DNA of 7,513 bases from NCBI GenBank assembly GCA_030036985.1, contig JASHSD010001043.1:1-7513 (forward strand), written 5' to 3'. Below are positions 5,735 to 7,513 of the stretch, one piece after another. Within the stretch, counting starts at the first letter, position 1. Each line of letters starts with the position of its first letter. The notes under the pieces are model-generated. The model saw nothing but the letters and a program-made list of their open reading frames with translations, searched no databases and was not told where the DNA came from. This DNA is from Bryobacteraceae bacterium (lineage in GTDB: Bacteria > Acidobacteriota > Terriglobia > Bryobacterales > Bryobacteraceae). A program made the translations under genes and the position numbers.

Positions 5735-7513
5735 CTACCGAGCCGCTCTCTTCGCGTCTCTCTCCCGTCCCGCAAGATCGTCGAGAAACTCGGAGACGGG
5801 CTTGACACCCGTCACCAGCAGGTGATCGCGAGCGCGAGTGCAGGCGACATATAATAAGTGGCGTTCCGTGTTGTAAATCTCCTCAAAATCCGAATCGTCG
5901 GCGGCATTTTCGATCCGCTCCTGGAGGGGAATAACCTCGTCATCACACGCCATCACTGCCACGGCACGGAACTCAAGGCCCTTCGCCAGATGCATGGTTC
6001 CGACAGAGACGCTTCCGACCGTGATGTCGACAGTGTCGTCGAGGATCTTCGCCTTCAGGCCGGATCGCTTGACTGCTTCCTGAGCACGGCCCAACTCCGC
6101 TGCGGAGCGCACGAAGACTCCGATCTCGTGCGGCTGTATACGATCAGTTTTGGCGCGTGCAGATAACCATCGGCCCACCGCTTCGGTTTCGCCGGCGACA
6201 CTATCAAGAGCCTGAACCTCCGGCGTCGGACCATTGAACACAGAGGTCGTGCCTTTCCGGTCCTCCGCGTTTCCGTCGACATCAGTCAGGGTCGTTCCCA
6301 GCAGCCGGTCCGCCTTCATACGGATCTGGTGAGAGGTGCGGTAATTGATCTTCAGGGTTGTGGAACGCCCGCGGATATCAACCCCGAGCGCCTTCCAGGA
6401 GAACGGCGGCTGGAAAATGCGCTGGCCGAGATCGCCGGCGAAGAAGAGCGCGTCCGGCCGATTTTTTCCCAAAGCCGCCAGGAATCGAAGTTCAGAAACG
6501 CCGACATCCTGCGCCTCATCGACCACGACGAAATCGAACGGCGACGCGCCTCCGCCCGCGATGCGCGCCGCGAGTTGCGAGAACATTCCCGCTTCCGTGA
6601 GAAGGCCTTTCGATGAAAGGTCGCTCCTGACGGCAGAGAAGATCTGCCACAGAGCGGTTCTTTGCATTTCCGGCAAACGTGTTTTGCGCCCGAGCCGCGG
6701 CACGTCCCGATAAGCTTCCCATGTTTCGAGTTGCCACGGGTCCACGACTTCATCCCATTCCGCGAACAGGAAGCGTTGCGTGAATTTGTGAGCGGGCGCA
6801 TTGGCGGCGGCTTTCGTAATCATCTCGCGCACCACCGAACCCGGCGCGAGCTTCGGAGTCGCGCCGCTGAAATTCGCACGATAAAGACGACGAGCTGCAG
6901 CGGCGAGCGAATGGACCTCGATTCGCTCCCCAAGGCGCGGTTCGTTGCCGATCAGCCGCTGGAGTCTGGCGCGAAGCGCGCTGGCGAGCGGCTCTGAGAA
7001 CGTAGTGAGCAGGACACGAGACTCCGGGTATTTACGAACAAGGAACGCCGCCCGGTGCAGGGCAACGATCGTTTTCCCCGTGCCCGCCGAGCCCGAAACC
7101 CGCGCCGGCCCGTTGTAATCGCGTTCGACCAGACGACGCTGCGCCGGGTGCAGGAAAACGATCCACTTGTCCCACGGGTAATCCAGAGCGCGTTCCAGTT
7201 CCTCCGCGCTCCGCATGAGCCGGAAACGACGCTGCGCGTCCGGATGTGCGAACGGATCGGTTCCGGTCGGCGGAGCGCTGGGGAGTGCCGGTTTAGCGCC
7301 GGTGGCAAGATCAAGCAACGCCTCGGCCGCTTCAGCAGGCAGATGCTGGGCCAGGATCAGAAGACTGTCTTCATCAGCCATGCGAACGTCGGCGAGCCAC
7401 TCCGGTGGAACGCCGCAAGCGAGGAGATCGCTCTCGGGAGTACGCGCGAACAGCGCAGGCTTCGGCGGCGCCGCGCGCTCCACCTCGAAGTATTTCGGAA
7501 CGGCGATCTCCTG
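5735..7513 (-). CDS. UvrD-like superfamily I DNA helicase, 5' partial
   Basis: The minus-strand frame stays open to the right edge. The GTG at 7483 is probably internal, since ten more codons (reading QEIAVPKYFE) precede it without a stop. Numbering from 7483, 582 residues remain. All SF1 motifs are visible: Q-motif-like HPAQ (112-115), Walker A GSAGTGKT (131-138), Ia TTFSEPLA (160-167), II VDEAQD (321-326), III GDLGQRIF (350-357), IV INYRTS (379-384), V VGTMHLAKGLEF (494-505), VI LLYVACTRARDHL (543-555). The protein should be an active ATP-dependent translocase or helicase. It is smaller than UvrD/PcrA (about 720 residues), with shortened 1B/2B regions. Before the helicase is a conserved-looking segment (GVPPEWLADVR, 24-34; LPAEAAEALLDLATG, 48-62). 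In relatives that I recall, this segment joins a RelE/ParE-like toxin-fold domain at the N-terminus; that part would lie outside the window. The gene is convergent with the sigma factor gene, with 47 bases between stops. Helicase call sure, N-terminal domain inferred. Confidence 0.9.
   Translation of the reverse strand, partial: QEIAVPKYFEVERAAPPKPALFARTPESDLLACGVPPEWLADVRMADEDSLLILAQHLPAEAAEALLDLATGAKPALPSAPPTGTDPFAHPDAQRRFRLMRSAEELERALDYPWDKWIVFLHPAQRRLVERDYNGPARVSGSAGTGKTIVALHRAAFLVRKYPESRVLLTTFSEPLASALRARLQRLIGNEPRLGERIEVHSLAAAARRLYRANFSGATPKLAPGSVVREMITKAAANAPAHKFTQRFLFAEWDEVVDPWQLETWEAYRDVPRLGRKTRLPEMQRTALWQIFSAVRSDLSSKGLLTEAGMFSQLAARIAGGGASPFDFVVVDEAQDVGVSELRFLAALGKNRPDALFFAGDLGQRIFQPPFSWKALGVDIRGRSTTLKINYRTSHQIRMKADRLLGTTLTDVDGNAEDRKGTTSVFNGPTPEVQALDSVAGETEAVGRWLSARAKTDRIQPHEIGVFVRSAAELGRAQEAVKRSGLKAKILDDTVDITVGSVSVGTMHLAKGLEFRAVAVMACDDEVIPLQERIENAADDSDFEEIYNTERHLLYVACTRARDHLLVTGVKPVSEFLDDLAGRERDAKRAAR

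Noticed and set aside
7481..7483. GTG (minus strand) at 7483 as the start of the UvrD-like gene
   Set aside because: Ten further in-frame codons reach the window edge without a stop, no ribosome-binding site is seen, and the extension reads like family sequence.
1..7513. CRISPR array, tRNA, rRNA, transposase or terminal inverted repeats of an insertion sequence
   Set aside because: None seen by eye: no regularly spaced repeats, no cloverleaf-like segment and no transposase motif.

Overview
The window reads as a piece of accessory or mobile DNA from a high-GC bacterium. Taxonomy cannot be fixed from the sequence; Acidobacteriota or Proteobacteria-like hosts are plausible by codon and family flavour only. 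There are no rRNA or tRNA genes, no CRISPR array, no transposase and no core metabolic genes. Both large genes run off the window edges.

Layout. Positions 1-4544 (+) hold the 3' part of a very large gene for an N6-adenine methyltransferase/SNF2-type helicase fusion, of the kind carried by phages, plasmids and integrative elements (comparable in architecture to DarB-like anti-restriction proteins). About 50 bases further on, a strong Shine-Dalgarno precedes a 37-codon gene for a very hydrophobic peptide (4594-4707). A compact GC-rich hairpin follows its stop. Positions 4708-5063 have no convincing gene but are rich in stem-loops and low-complexity CTCCGCT-type sequence, and they form the leader of the next gene. 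Positions 5064-5687 (+) encode a small FliA/WhiG-like sigma factor whose region 3 appears to be missing or degenerate. Its stop codon sits in the GTGA loop of a perfect 8-bp hairpin. After 47 bases comes the stop of a convergent gene, 5735-7513 (-), a UvrD-like superfamily I helicase. Its reading frame is still open at the right edge. From recalled relatives, the missing N-terminus is expected to carry a RelE/ParE-like toxin-fold domain.

How they may work together (inference). The methylase-helicase and the UvrD-like helicase are both DNA-processing or DNA-protection enzymes typical of mobile elements and defence/anti-defence islands. The sigma factor would give the element its own transcriptional programme, and its structured leader suggests post-transcriptional or autoregulatory control. 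The small membrane peptide lies directly behind the methylase-helicase and is probably co-transcribed with it. The most notable points are the stripped-down sigma factor with its structured leader, the overlooked micro-gene, and the probable toxin-fold/helicase fusion at the right edge.
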